From contig NZ_FOEF01000001.1 of the NCBI RefSeq assembly GCF_900110575.1, positions 868,001-932,000 of the forward strand: a stretch of 64,000 nt of DNA, in the 5' to 3' direction. The notes below the pieces were generated by a model. It searched no databases. It saw only the letters and a list, made by a program, of their open reading frames with translations, and was not told the origin of the DNA. The position numbers and the translations under genes were made by a program. Every line of letters begins with the position of its first letter. The stretch's first letter is position 1. Below are positions 8,255 through 15,948 of the stretch, piece after piece. This stretch comes from Amycolatopsis saalfeldensis (GTDB lineage: Bacteria > Actinomycetota > Actinomycetes > Mycobacteriales > Pseudonocardiaceae).

Positions 8255-9462
8255 TTCTCCTCCAGCGGGGCCGAAGCGGTGAGCCGGAAGCCGCCGCCGG
8301 GCTCCGGTCCGCTCTCCAGCGTGCCGCCGACGGCGCCGAGCCGCTCGGCCAGCCCGGCCAGGCCGTTGCCCAGCCCGTCGGCCGGGCTCTCGCGGACGCC
8401 GTTGTTGGTCACCACCAGGCTGATCCGGCCGCCGGCCCGGTGGAAGCCGATGCCGCACCGGGTGGCCTCGCTGTGGCGCAGGATGTTCGTGACGGCCTCG
8501 CGCACCACCCAGCCGAACACCGGCTCGATCCGGTCCGGCAGGCCCGCGGGCACCTCGTCCACCCGGCACTCGACCCCGGCCGCGGTCAGCACGCTGACCC
8601 CGCCCTCGACCTCGGCCTTCAGCGACTGCCGGCGGTAACCACGCACCAGCGTGCGCACCTCGTCCACGGACCGGCGGGCCAGGTCGACGACCGCGTCCAT
8701 CTCGGCCGCGCCACGCTCCGGATCACGGGCGGTGAGCCGGGCCGCGACCTCACCCTTCAACGCGATCACGGACAGGCTGTGTCCCAGCAGGTCGTGCACG
8801 TCGCGGGCGAAGCGCAACCGCTCCTCCAGCACCGCGACGCGCGCGAGCTCGCCGCGGCTGCGCTCGACCTCGCCGTTGAGCAGGATCACGGTGCCCACCA
8901 CGGCGATCACGACCATCACCACGAGCCCGCGGCCGATCAGGTCGACGATCTCCCCGGCCGGCAGCGCCGACCGGGCGAGCAGCAGCCACGAGCCGCCGAC
9001 CACGACCACGACCAGCGAGGCGGCGCGCACCCGGCTGAGGGTGAAGACCGCGGCCCCGCAGAAGATCGCCGGCAGCGCCACCAGCGCCGGGCCGAAGCGC
9101 AGGTACAAGCCCACGGCGAGGATCCCGGCCACGACCAGCGACCAGGGTTTCCCGGCGGCCACCAGCTGCGTGCCACTCCAGATCACGTGGGCGAGAACGG
9201 CGCTGAAGGCCGCGAGGCCCAGCAGTGCGGCCCAGAGGGCGCCGGTCCGCGGCGCACCGGAGGAGAACAGCGGCTCGACGCCGTACGCGACGCAGAGCAC
9301 GATCAGCAGGATCGTCGCCGTGCGGGCCACCGCGGTCCGCGAGCGTCGCGCCATGGCCCCTGTTTCCTCCCCGCTCCCCCGGACCGGCGAAGGGCGGAGC
9401 GCGAGCGTCTCCATCCCGATCACCTGTTCCGTCATTGGATCACAGCTCACCGTCGCGGACAT
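8251..9462 (-). CDS. DesK-type sensor histidine kinase
   Basis: Up to 403 residues. The N-terminal half has about five or six hydrophobic helices (about residues 45-195). A HisKA_3 dimerisation domain follows with phospho-acceptor H223 in FARDVHDLLGHSLS, then a HATPase_c domain (WVVREAVTNILRHSEA, GNGLAGLAERLGAVGG). The ATG at 9462 begins one base after the permease stop; an in-frame ATG at MARRSRTAV, with GGAGG upstream, is a reasonable alternative giving ~367 residues. It is the partner of the response regulator encoded next. The lack of an obvious extracellular domain suggests intramembrane sensing, as for DesK-like kinases linked to ABC exporters. Confidence 0.88.
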   Translation of the reverse strand: MSATVSCDPMTEQVIGMETLALRPSPVRGSGEETGAMARRSRTAVARTATILLIVLCVAYGVEPLFSSGAPRTGALWAALLGLAAFSAVLAHVIWSGTQLVAAGKPWSLVVAGILAVGLYLRFGPALVALPAIFCGAAVFTLSRVRAASLVVVVVGGSWLLLARSALPAGEIVDLIGRGLVVMVVIAVVGTVILLNGEVERSRGELARVAVLEERLRFARDVHDLLGHSLSVIALKGEVAARLTARDPERGAAEMDAVVDLARRSVDEVRTLVRGYRRQSLKAEVEGGVSVLTAAGVECRVDEVPAGLPDRIEPVFGWVVREAVTNILRHSEATRCGIGFHRAGGRISLVVTNNGVRESPADGLGNGLAGLAERLGAVGGTLESGPEPGGGFRLTASAPLEEK

Positions 9463-9463
9463 C

Positions 9464-10291
9464 TCAGCGACCGGACCGCTTGGGGTCCCAGCGGAAGAAC
9501 TTGCGGGCCAGCGACAGCCCGATCACGGCCCACGCCACGGTCACGCACAACGGGCCGATGCAGGCCTGGACCTGGCCGGCGAAGCCCAGCGGGGCCCCGG
9601 CGCCGGACAGGCCCATGATCGCGTTGTGGCCGGCGAAGTCCGCGCCGAGGTAGGCCGTGCGCACGATGCTGACCACCGGCGCCATCGGCAGGTAGACCGC
9701 GGCGTCCGCGAGCGGGCCGGGCAGGGAGGAGAGCGGCGCGTAGATCCCGGAGCAGAACATGAACAGCACCATCACCGGCGTGACGATCCACATCGAGGTG
9801 TCGGCGCTGGGCAGGATCCCGGAGATCCCGACCGCGAGCAGCGCGAACATCGCCACGCCCAGCACGAGCCCGACGACCAGCAGCAACGGGTTGGCGGGCG
9901 CGCCGGCGTCCAGGGCCACCAGGCCGAAGACGATCAGCAGCACCGCCACGATCAGCCCGGGCAGCGAGGCCGCGGCGCCCTCACCGGCGAAGATCGCGCT
10001 GTCCGGCAGCGAGGCCGCGCGCAATCGCTTGTACACCAAGGCATCGCGCCGCGAGGTGACCGCGTTGACCAGGGTGTACACCGTGAAGAACAGGGCGAAG
10101 GCGAGGAAGCCGGTGAGCGCGTACATCCCCGCGGGCGCGCCGTCCACGGCCGGGCCGTGGCGGAGCTGGAACGGCATGAAGCCGCCGAGCACGAGCGGCA
10201 CCAGGGTGCCGGTGAGCGCGATGCCGATCCGCTTCCAATACACCTGCTGGGACAACAGGAACTGCGCCCGCGCGTAACCGAGCCAGGTCAT
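9464..10291 (-). CDS. ABC-2 type permease (DrrB-like) of RiPP cluster
   Basis: 275 residues with six predicted helices typical of ABC-2 export permeases. Helices include YALTGFLAFALFFTVYTLV, the LPGLIVAVLLIVFGLVAL segment and a last helix near CVTVAWAVIGLSLA. Its ATG overlaps the ATPase stop (ATGA). With the ATPase it forms a drug/peptide exporter of the DrrAB kind. Because leader removal and primary export can be done by the C39 pair elsewhere in the cluster, this second exporter is more likely for self-resistance; that is an inference. Confidence 0.85.
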   Translation of the reverse strand: MTWLGYARAQFLLSQQVYWKRIGIALTGTLVPLVLGGFMPFQLRHGPAVDGAPAGMYALTGFLAFALFFTVYTLVNAVTSRRDALVYKRLRAASLPDSAIFAGEGAAASLPGLIVAVLLIVFGLVALDAGAPANPLLLVVGLVLGVAMFALLAVGISGILPSADTSMWIVTPVMVLFMFCSGIYAPLSSLPGPLADAAVYLPMAPVVSIVRTAYLGADFAGHNAIMGLSGAGAPLGFAGQVQACIGPLCVTVAWAVIGLSLARKFFRWDPKRSGR

Positions 10292-11226
10292 CGTGAGCTC
10301 CTCTCCCCGGCGGCGGCCGCCAGGAACGCGTCTTCCAGCGAGCCGGCGCGCACGTCGAGTTCGGCCAGCTCCACCCCGTGCCCGGCCGCCCAGCCGAGCA
10401 GGGCGGCGAGCGTGCGCTGGGGTTCGTGGGTGTGCACGAGGACCCGGCCGTCCCGCTCGGCCGCCTCGGCGCCGTCGAGTGGTGGCAGGTCGGCGGCGCC
10501 GAACGCGGGCGGCAGCCGGAACGAGACGGCGGTGGCCGAGCGCGCGGTGATCTCGGCGAGCGTGCCCTCCCGCACGATCCGGCCGCGGTCCATGATCGCG
10601 ACCTGGTCGGCCAGCGCCTCGGCCTCCTCCATGTAGTGCGTGGTGAGCAGCACCGTCATGCCGGCGAGGATGAGCTCGCGCAGCAGGTGCCAGACGTTGC
10701 GGCGGGCCTCCGGGTCGAGCCCGGTGGTCGGCTCGTCGAGGAACAGCACCTCAGGCCCGCCGAGCAGGCCGAGGGTCAGGTCGAGGCGGCGCTTCTCCCC
10801 GCCGGAGAGCTTCCCGACCTGGACTCCGGCCCGGCGCCCGAGGTCCACCATCTCCAGCGCCTCGGCCCGCGGCCGCGCGCCCGGGGTGAACCGGCGCCAG
10901 GCGTCGATGGTCTCGGCCACCGTGAGGGTCTCGAGGAAACCGGCCTCCTGCAACACGATCCCGACCCGGGTGGCGATCTTCCGCCGCTCGGTCAGCGGGT
11001 CCGCGCCGAGCACCCGCACGGTGCCGCTGGTCGGCCGCTGGAAGCCGGTCAGCACGTCGACCGTGCTGGTCTTGCCGGCCCCGTTGGTGCCCAGCAGCGC
11101 CAGCACCTGCCCCGGCGGGACGGCCAGCGAAATGCCGTCCACCGCGGTGAAATCCCCGTAGTCCAGGTGGAGATCGCGTATCTCGATTACCGATTCGTCA
11201 CTCACGGGATCGAATTTACCGGTCAT
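10288..11226 (-). CDS. ABC transporter ATP-binding protein (DrrA-like) of RiPP cluster
   Basis: 312 residues with an intact nucleotide-binding domain: Walker A GTNGAGKTS, Q-loop VLQE, signature LSGGEKRRLDL, Walker B VLFLDEPTTGLDP and switch His in LTTHYMEEAE. A ~90-residue C-terminal extension of the DrrA/NodI type follows. The ATG at 11226 has GGAGG at a good distance. It is coupled to the permease by a four-base overlap and followed by a two-component system, a common arrangement for antibiotic self-resistance modules. Confidence 0.9.
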   Translation of the reverse strand: MTGKFDPVSDESVIEIRDLHLDYGDFTAVDGISLAVPPGQVLALLGTNGAGKTSTVDVLTGFQRPTSGTVRVLGADPLTERRKIATRVGIVLQEAGFLETLTVAETIDAWRRFTPGARPRAEALEMVDLGRRAGVQVGKLSGGEKRRLDLTLGLLGGPEVLFLDEPTTGLDPEARRNVWHLLRELILAGMTVLLTTHYMEEAEALADQVAIMDRGRIVREGTLAEITARSATAVSFRLPPAFGAADLPPLDGAEAAERDGRVLVHTHEPQRTLAALLGWAAGHGVELAELDVRAGSLEDAFLAAAAGERSSR

Positions 11227-11262
11227 GGCCCAGCCTCCGTCAGTGGATGAGAACACGAGTAT

Positions 11263-11282
11263 CGGATGACATTTTCCATCCG
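11263..11282 (-). other. Small hairpin between biosynthetic and exporter genes
   Basis: CGGATG and CATCCG flank an 8-base loop in the 58-base gap between the elimination-domain gene and the exporter ATPase. This is one of only four gene junctions wider than 40 bases in the operon. It may tune read-through or mark an internal transcript end; weak evidence. Confidence 0.35.
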
Positions 11283-11284
11283 GC

Positions 11285-12070
11285 TCACATGACAAGTGTC
11301 AGGTGGCCCAGCTGCTGGTCAGCGTGGGAAAGGAAGAGCAGGCGGGCGATCACGGCCTCGGCCGCGGGAAACACCCCGAGGCGATTCCCGGCCAGATGCA
11401 AGTGGTGGAACAGCTGAAAATATCCCGACCGCAGCGGCATCGAATCGGCCGCCGCCCAGAATTGCCGCGAGAAACCGCGGATCAGTTCCCCGGACGGTCC
11501 GCCGAGCACGGCGTTCGCCTCGGAAAGCAGGCCGTCCGCCTTCGCCCGCACCCGCGGGTCGGCCAGCGAGGTCCACGGCGCCGCGGTCCACGGGCGCCGC
11601 GCCGGACCGCCCGACCAGTACCAGCCGTACTGGTGCAGGAAAGCCGGACGCCGGCTCGCGGGCAGGCCGGCGGTCATGGCCAGCATCACCGCCGCGGCGA
11701 GCCCCGAGCGGCCGCCGCTGCGGTGCCGCGCCAGCAACTCCAGCGCCGTCTCGCTGCTGAGCTGGAAGAGCCGCTCGGCGACCGCCATGTCCGCGAACTT
11801 CCCGGTCTCCGGCTCGTAGACGTGTTTGCTGTAGGCACCCGCCAGCGCTTCGTCGACGACCTGCTCGACGTGGTTCAGCGCGGCCGGGCCGGCGGTCAGC
11901 CGCCAGCGCAAGTGCAGACCGGTGGCGTCGAGGAACCTGAGGTAGAACCAGCGCAGGTCCGACACCTCCGCGCGCAGCTGCCGGACGGCGGGGGCCACCA
12001 CGGTGCGCAGCAGGGGTTCGCCCGCCCCGGCCGGTTCGACGGGGGCACGGTAGTAGAGCCACTCAGCCAT
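11285..12070 (-). CDS. Elimination protein of split LanB dehydratase (SpaB_C / thiopeptide-type)
   Basis: 261 residues matching the thiopeptide-type bacteriocin biosynthesis domain. It opens WLYYRAPVEPAG, has the FYLRFLDATGLHLRWRL strand pattern and a closing FHHLHLAGNRLG...RLLFLSHADQQ. In split class I dehydratases this protein removes glutamate from glutamylated Ser/Thr to give dehydroalanine or dehydrobutyrine. Its ATG overlaps the end of the glutamylation gene by eight bases. A related fold acts as pyridine synthase in thiopeptides, but there is only one copy here and it is paired with a LanB N-terminal protein, so elimination is the better call (GodG/TbtC-like role). Confidence 0.85.
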   Translation of the reverse strand: MAEWLYYRAPVEPAGAGEPLLRTVVAPAVRQLRAEVSDLRWFYLRFLDATGLHLRWRLTAGPAALNHVEQVVDEALAGAYSKHVYEPETGKFADMAVAERLFQLSSETALELLARHRSGGRSGLAAAVMLAMTAGLPASRRPAFLHQYGWYWSGGPARRPWTAAPWTSLADPRVRAKADGLLSEANAVLGGPSGELIRGFSRQFWAAADSMPLRSGYFQLFHHLHLAGNRLGVFPAAEAVIARLLFLSHADQQLGHLTLVM

Positions 12071-14441
12071 GGCGCACCAGCCCCTGGAACTCGGTCGCGA
12101 ACCGTTCACCGCGGGCGCACTCGGCCCAATGCCCGGCGCAATCGGGCAGCGCCTCCGCGAAGTCCACTGCGGACACATCCGGATCGGCGACGCCGAGCGC
12201 GGCCCACACCGGGAACGGGTGGTCGAACCCGAGCCACTGCGGCTTGCGCCTGCTGACCCGGCCGCCCGCCCGGACGACGCCGGTCACGAACACCTCGTCC
12301 GGCAGGCCGTGGACCTCGCGCCAGCCCCGCAGCCGGGCGAAGAACTCCACCGGCGGCTCGCCGCGGTCCGGCCTCGGCACCGCTTCGGCCGGGAAGCTCC
12401 AGCGCGCCCTCGCCCAGACCACGCGGCCACGCTGCCGCCGGGGCTGGTAGCCGGAATCCGCGTCGTCGGCCACCCGGCGGTCGCGGTCGACCCGGCCGAG
12501 CGTCAGCCACGGGTTGGACAGCAGGCAGACGAGTTCGGCGACCCCGCGTTGCAGGTGCTGCGGCACCGCCCCGGTGTAGGCGAACGCCACCGCTCCGTCC
12601 ACATCGGACACTTGGAGGGTGTCGCTCGCCGGATCGTGGGCAAGTGTCATCCCCTCCAGCCCGGCACCGGACTCGGGGTGGCGCAGGTCGCCCGGGGTTG
12701 ACAGCACGGGCAGGCCCAGCGCCGGCCGCTGCAGCGAGGCCCAGTCGGCGTGCGGCGTCACCTGGTGGACGCGACAGCCCGGGTGCAGGCCCCGGGCCCA
12801 CTCGGCGAGCGGCTCGTCCAGACCGGCGGCGACCGGCGTCCACCGGCCGAGCAGGCCGAGCCCGCCGGAGTGCACCGCGTTGACCACGGTGAGGTGGGCC
12901 CCGGCGGCCACCTCGGCCGCGGAGCCGGCGGCGACCTGGAAGAACACCGCGTTGCTCGCGGTCGCCAGGGTTCCGGTGCCCCGCAGGCGGGCGGCGTCAC
13001 GGGCGACGGCGAGGTCGACTTCCGGCAGCAACATGGCCAGCGCGGCCGGATCGGACCGGGTGAGGAACGCGTAGAGGAAATCGAGCAGCGGCACGTTCGC
13101 GGCGCCCCGGCCGTGACGGAGCACGAAGCAGCGCACCAATTCGGCGTACCGCCCGTCGCGCCAGATGTGCGGGACGAGCGTGCGGCCGATGTCCGCGAGG
13201 TCTTCGGTCACCGGGGCCGGCAGCTCCGGGCATCGCGGCGCGGCCACTGCTTCGTGGAACAGCGGCAGCTCACCGGCCCACGACGGCGCGGGCTGGTCCA
13301 GCGCCGCGAACGCCTCCGCGACGGCTTGGTGGGCCGACCCGATCGCCGCGGCCCGGCGGGCCGGCTCGGGTTCGCCGGCGACGATCCGCTCCTGTTCGGC
13401 CAGCGCACTGGCCGCCGCCGCGAACGGGCCGCCGATCCGGTCCTCGGCCCACGCCGCCAGCTCGGCGAAGTCCGACCGCGCCCGGATCGGCCAGGGCAGA
13501 ACCGGTTGCAGCAGACCGGTTTCCGCGAGCCGGCGGGCCAGGCCGGGCTCGTCCGGGAAGCACTCGGCGAGCCGGACCGGATCGGCGGGCAGGCCGTCGA
13601 GCAGCCAGTCGTACGCCCCACAGCCGACCAGCTCGTCAACGCGCAGCGGCGTGCGGCGCACGATCACCCGGCTGGGCAGGGTGGCGAGCCACCGGCCGTC
13701 GACCTGCCGCAACCCCGACACGGCGGTGACGGTCAGGCGGTCCGCGAGCCGTCGATCCTTCAAGCAGGCCAGCAACAACGCGAGGGCGTGCGGCCGCGAC
13801 GAGCTGGTCACCCGCGCGGGCTCGCCGTCCGGGACGCCGACCGTGGTCAGTGAGCTGAACGGGCTCGTCTTCAACGCGATCCGCGTGAGGTAAGCGGTCG
13901 CGCTGCGGACCGAACGGGCCGACGGGGCGTCGTCGAGCGGCGCGGCGAGCAGCCGTCCGGTGAACTCCGGACTCGCCAGCGCCAGTCCACTCGCGACTTC
14001 CGGCGCGCCCAGGTGACCACGCATCGCTTTCGCCGCCCGCGCGGTCTCCGCGGCGAAGTCCGCACTGGCCGCGGTGCGCCGCGTCTGGGCGTGGCGCACC
14101 AGTTCGGCCCACCGGGTGACCTCCGCGGCGAGGCCGGGCGGCAGTCCGGCGGGCACCGGCACCGGGCGTCCATTGTGGATGTCCCGGCGCAGCTTCACGA
14201 CGGCCCGCCGCAGCGGCTTGTCGAGCTGGGGCACCAAGTCGTAGAGCCGATCACCGAGCGGCCCGGCCAGCGCGGCCGCCGCCCGCTCGTGCTCCGCGGC
14301 CTCGCGCAGCGCGGTCACGGTGTCGGGCGCGGCCAGGTCGTCGACCGCCGGCACCGGCAGCCCGGCCACCCGCACGACGGTCACCGGGGCGACCACCATC
14401 CGGGTTGCCGCCGGGGCCAGCGTTCCGACGTCGGGGATCAC
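12063..14441 (-). CDS. Glutamylation protein of split LanB dehydratase
   Basis: 792 residues of the LanB N-terminal family, which activates Ser/Thr side chains with glutamate from Glu-tRNA. A family pattern is visible near residue 190: SATAYLTRIALKTSPFSSLTT. The long central and C-terminal regions have the expected VNAVHSGGLGLLGRW and WARARWSFPAEAVPR blocks. The length fits the separate glutamylation subunits of goadsporin- and thiopeptide-type systems, where elimination is encoded separately, as it is directly downstream here. The GTG start overlaps the dehydrogenase stop (GTGA). It should dehydrate Ser/Thr of the two precursor peptides. Confidence 0.88.
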   Translation of the reverse strand: MIPDVGTLAPAATRMVVAPVTVVRVAGLPVPAVDDLAAPDTVTALREAAEHERAAAALAGPLGDRLYDLVPQLDKPLRRAVVKLRRDIHNGRPVPVPAGLPPGLAAEVTRWAELVRHAQTRRTAASADFAAETARAAKAMRGHLGAPEVASGLALASPEFTGRLLAAPLDDAPSARSVRSATAYLTRIALKTSPFSSLTTVGVPDGEPARVTSSSRPHALALLLACLKDRRLADRLTVTAVSGLRQVDGRWLATLPSRVIVRRTPLRVDELVGCGAYDWLLDGLPADPVRLAECFPDEPGLARRLAETGLLQPVLPWPIRARSDFAELAAWAEDRIGGPFAAAASALAEQERIVAGEPEPARRAAAIGSAHQAVAEAFAALDQPAPSWAGELPLFHEAVAAPRCPELPAPVTEDLADIGRTLVPHIWRDGRYAELVRCFVLRHGRGAANVPLLDFLYAFLTRSDPAALAMLLPEVDLAVARDAARLRGTGTLATASNAVFFQVAAGSAAEVAAGAHLTVVNAVHSGGLGLLGRWTPVAAGLDEPLAEWARGLHPGCRVHQVTPHADWASLQRPALGLPVLSTPGDLRHPESGAGLEGMTLAHDPASDTLQVSDVDGAVAFAYTGAVPQHLQRGVAELVCLLSNPWLTLGRVDRDRRVADDADSGYQPRRQRGRVVWARARWSFPAEAVPRPDRGEPPVEFFARLRGWREVHGLPDEVFVTGVVRAGGRVSRRKPQWLGFDHPFPVWAALGVADPDVSAVDFAEALPDCAGHWAECARGERFATEFQGLVRHG

Positions 14442-15937
14442 GACGAGGTCCAGTGCCGTTCACGCAGCAGCGAGTACGCGCTCGACGCCCACCCGGGGTC
14501 GTTCACCGCCTGCCAGCTCTCGGGCAGCGGGCGCGGCGGCGCGTCCGCGGCCGGCACCGGGCGGCTGCCGAGGATGAAGTCGCCGACGCTGGACTCCGTC
14601 AGGTAGTCGAGGCCGAACGCGCGGGCCGCGAGGTCGGAGTCACCGCTGCCGAGCCCGCACGGCGCCAGCCCCATCGCGGTCGCCACCAGGTACATCGTCT
14701 GGTAAAGCACGCCGGCGTGCTTGAGGCTCACGGAATACGCGATGGCGCGATACTTCCACGAAAGCCGCTGGAACCTCGACGTCATCGTCACCAGCACGTC
14801 CGGATCGGCCTGCAGCGCGGTCGCGATCGAAGCGGTCTCCAACAGGGCCTGCCGGTCGGCCTCGCCGTCGTTGACGAGCACCAGCCGATGGCCCACCGGG
14901 TCGTAGTAGTAGATGCCGGGCTCGATGCCGTCGCACCGCTGCACGGTCAGGTACAGCTCCAGCTCATACGCCGCGCCGCCGCAGGGGTACGGCCGGGTGC
15001 TCGCCTCGTACGGTGCGTTCGGGGTGGGGCCGTAGACCGCGCGAACCCGCGCCGTCCGGTAGAGCCATTCGCCGATCTGCCTTGCCGTCAAAGGCTTTTC
15101 CCCGTACTGGCGGACCGAGGTGCGGGCCTCCAGCACGGCGGTGAGCGACGGGTCGGTGGCGAGCACCTCGTCCAGCTCCGGGCGGAACAACTCGATCGAC
15201 CTGCCGTCCGGCACCGGTTTGATCGCCGGACGCGGCTCGATGTCGCCCAGGTACGGGAAAATCCCGCCGAACGGCTGATCGAAGCGACCGCTGCGGGCCC
15301 GCGAGTGGCTGAGCAGGTCGTGAAAGTCCCATTGGCGCAGCACTGCTTCGGTGTCGGAGGGGAAGCCCGTCGGCGTGCCCTGCTCGACGAAACCCGCGCC
15401 GACGAGGTGCCCGATCAGCTCCGCCGTGGCGTCCTCGGGGAGCAGACCGGCCAGATCCGCGGCCGTGCCCTCGGTCCCGAGCCGCGCGACGACGGCGGCC
15501 GCGACCGGGTCCACCAGCGTCACCCGGTGCCGGACCAAGGGGGACTCCAGCACCAGCTCGTTGTCCAGGGTGCGCAGCAGGGCGAACTTCGACAGCCGCA
15601 GCCGGGCGTCCGCGGAGATCTCGGCCGGCTCGTAGGCACCGGCGCGACTGGTCGCCTCGATCCGGACGAGGACCCGGCCGTCGAGCTCGATGAAGCGGGC
15701 GAAGAGCTGCTTCGCGCGCTCCACGATCTGCCGCAGCTGCGTTTCCGACAGGTCGAGATCGGCGCGCGGGGCCACCGCCAGCTCGCGCAACGCCCGCGTC
15801 ACCTCGGGGGTGACGCCGTGCAGCGCGAACGAACCGACCCGGCTGAGCAGCCGGACGGTGCCGTCCCGCTCGTCGATCCGGACGTCGGAGCGCAGGCCGA
15901 GCCGGGTGGCGGGCCGGGGGTGATCGATGGTGGTCAT
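14438..15937 (-). CDS. SagB/McbC-type FMN-dependent azoline dehydrogenase
   Basis: 499 residues. The C-terminal ~270 form a nitroreductase-fold oxidoreductase: RTSVRQYGEKPLTARQIGEWLY, PYPCGGAAYELELYL, GIYYYDPVGHRLV and MGLAPCGLGSGDSDLA. In azole RiPPs this enzyme oxidises thiazolines and (methyl)oxazolines to the aromatic azoles with FMN. The first ~220 residues form the extra N-terminal part seen in many SagB-type proteins and may help bind the cyclodehydratase or leader. The ATG at 15937 has GAGGAG upstream and lies 11 bases after the YcaO stop. Its presence indicates that the product has azoles rather than only azolines. Confidence 0.9.
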   Translation of the reverse strand: MTTIDHPRPATRLGLRSDVRIDERDGTVRLLSRVGSFALHGVTPEVTRALRELAVAPRADLDLSETQLRQIVERAKQLFARFIELDGRVLVRIEATSRAGAYEPAEISADARLRLSKFALLRTLDNELVLESPLVRHRVTLVDPVAAAVVARLGTEGTAADLAGLLPEDATAELIGHLVGAGFVEQGTPTGFPSDTEAVLRQWDFHDLLSHSRARSGRFDQPFGGIFPYLGDIEPRPAIKPVPDGRSIELFRPELDEVLATDPSLTAVLEARTSVRQYGEKPLTARQIGEWLYRTARVRAVYGPTPNAPYEASTRPYPCGGAAYELELYLTVQRCDGIEPGIYYYDPVGHRLVLVNDGEADRQALLETASIATALQADPDVLVTMTSRFQRLSWKYRAIAYSVSLKHAGVLYQTMYLVATAMGLAPCGLGSGDSDLAARAFGLDYLTESSVGDFILGSRPVPAADAPPRPLPESWQAVNDPGWASSAYSLLRERHWTSS

Positions 15938-15948
15938 GGCTGTGCTCC

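Noticed and set aside
11285-12070. Pyridine synthase, making the cluster a thiopeptide
   Set aside because: There is only one SpaB_C-type protein and it is coupled to the glutamylation gene. Thiopeptides need a second one for the central ring, and the cores lack the usual SCxxC-type start and the Ser pair needed for the ring.
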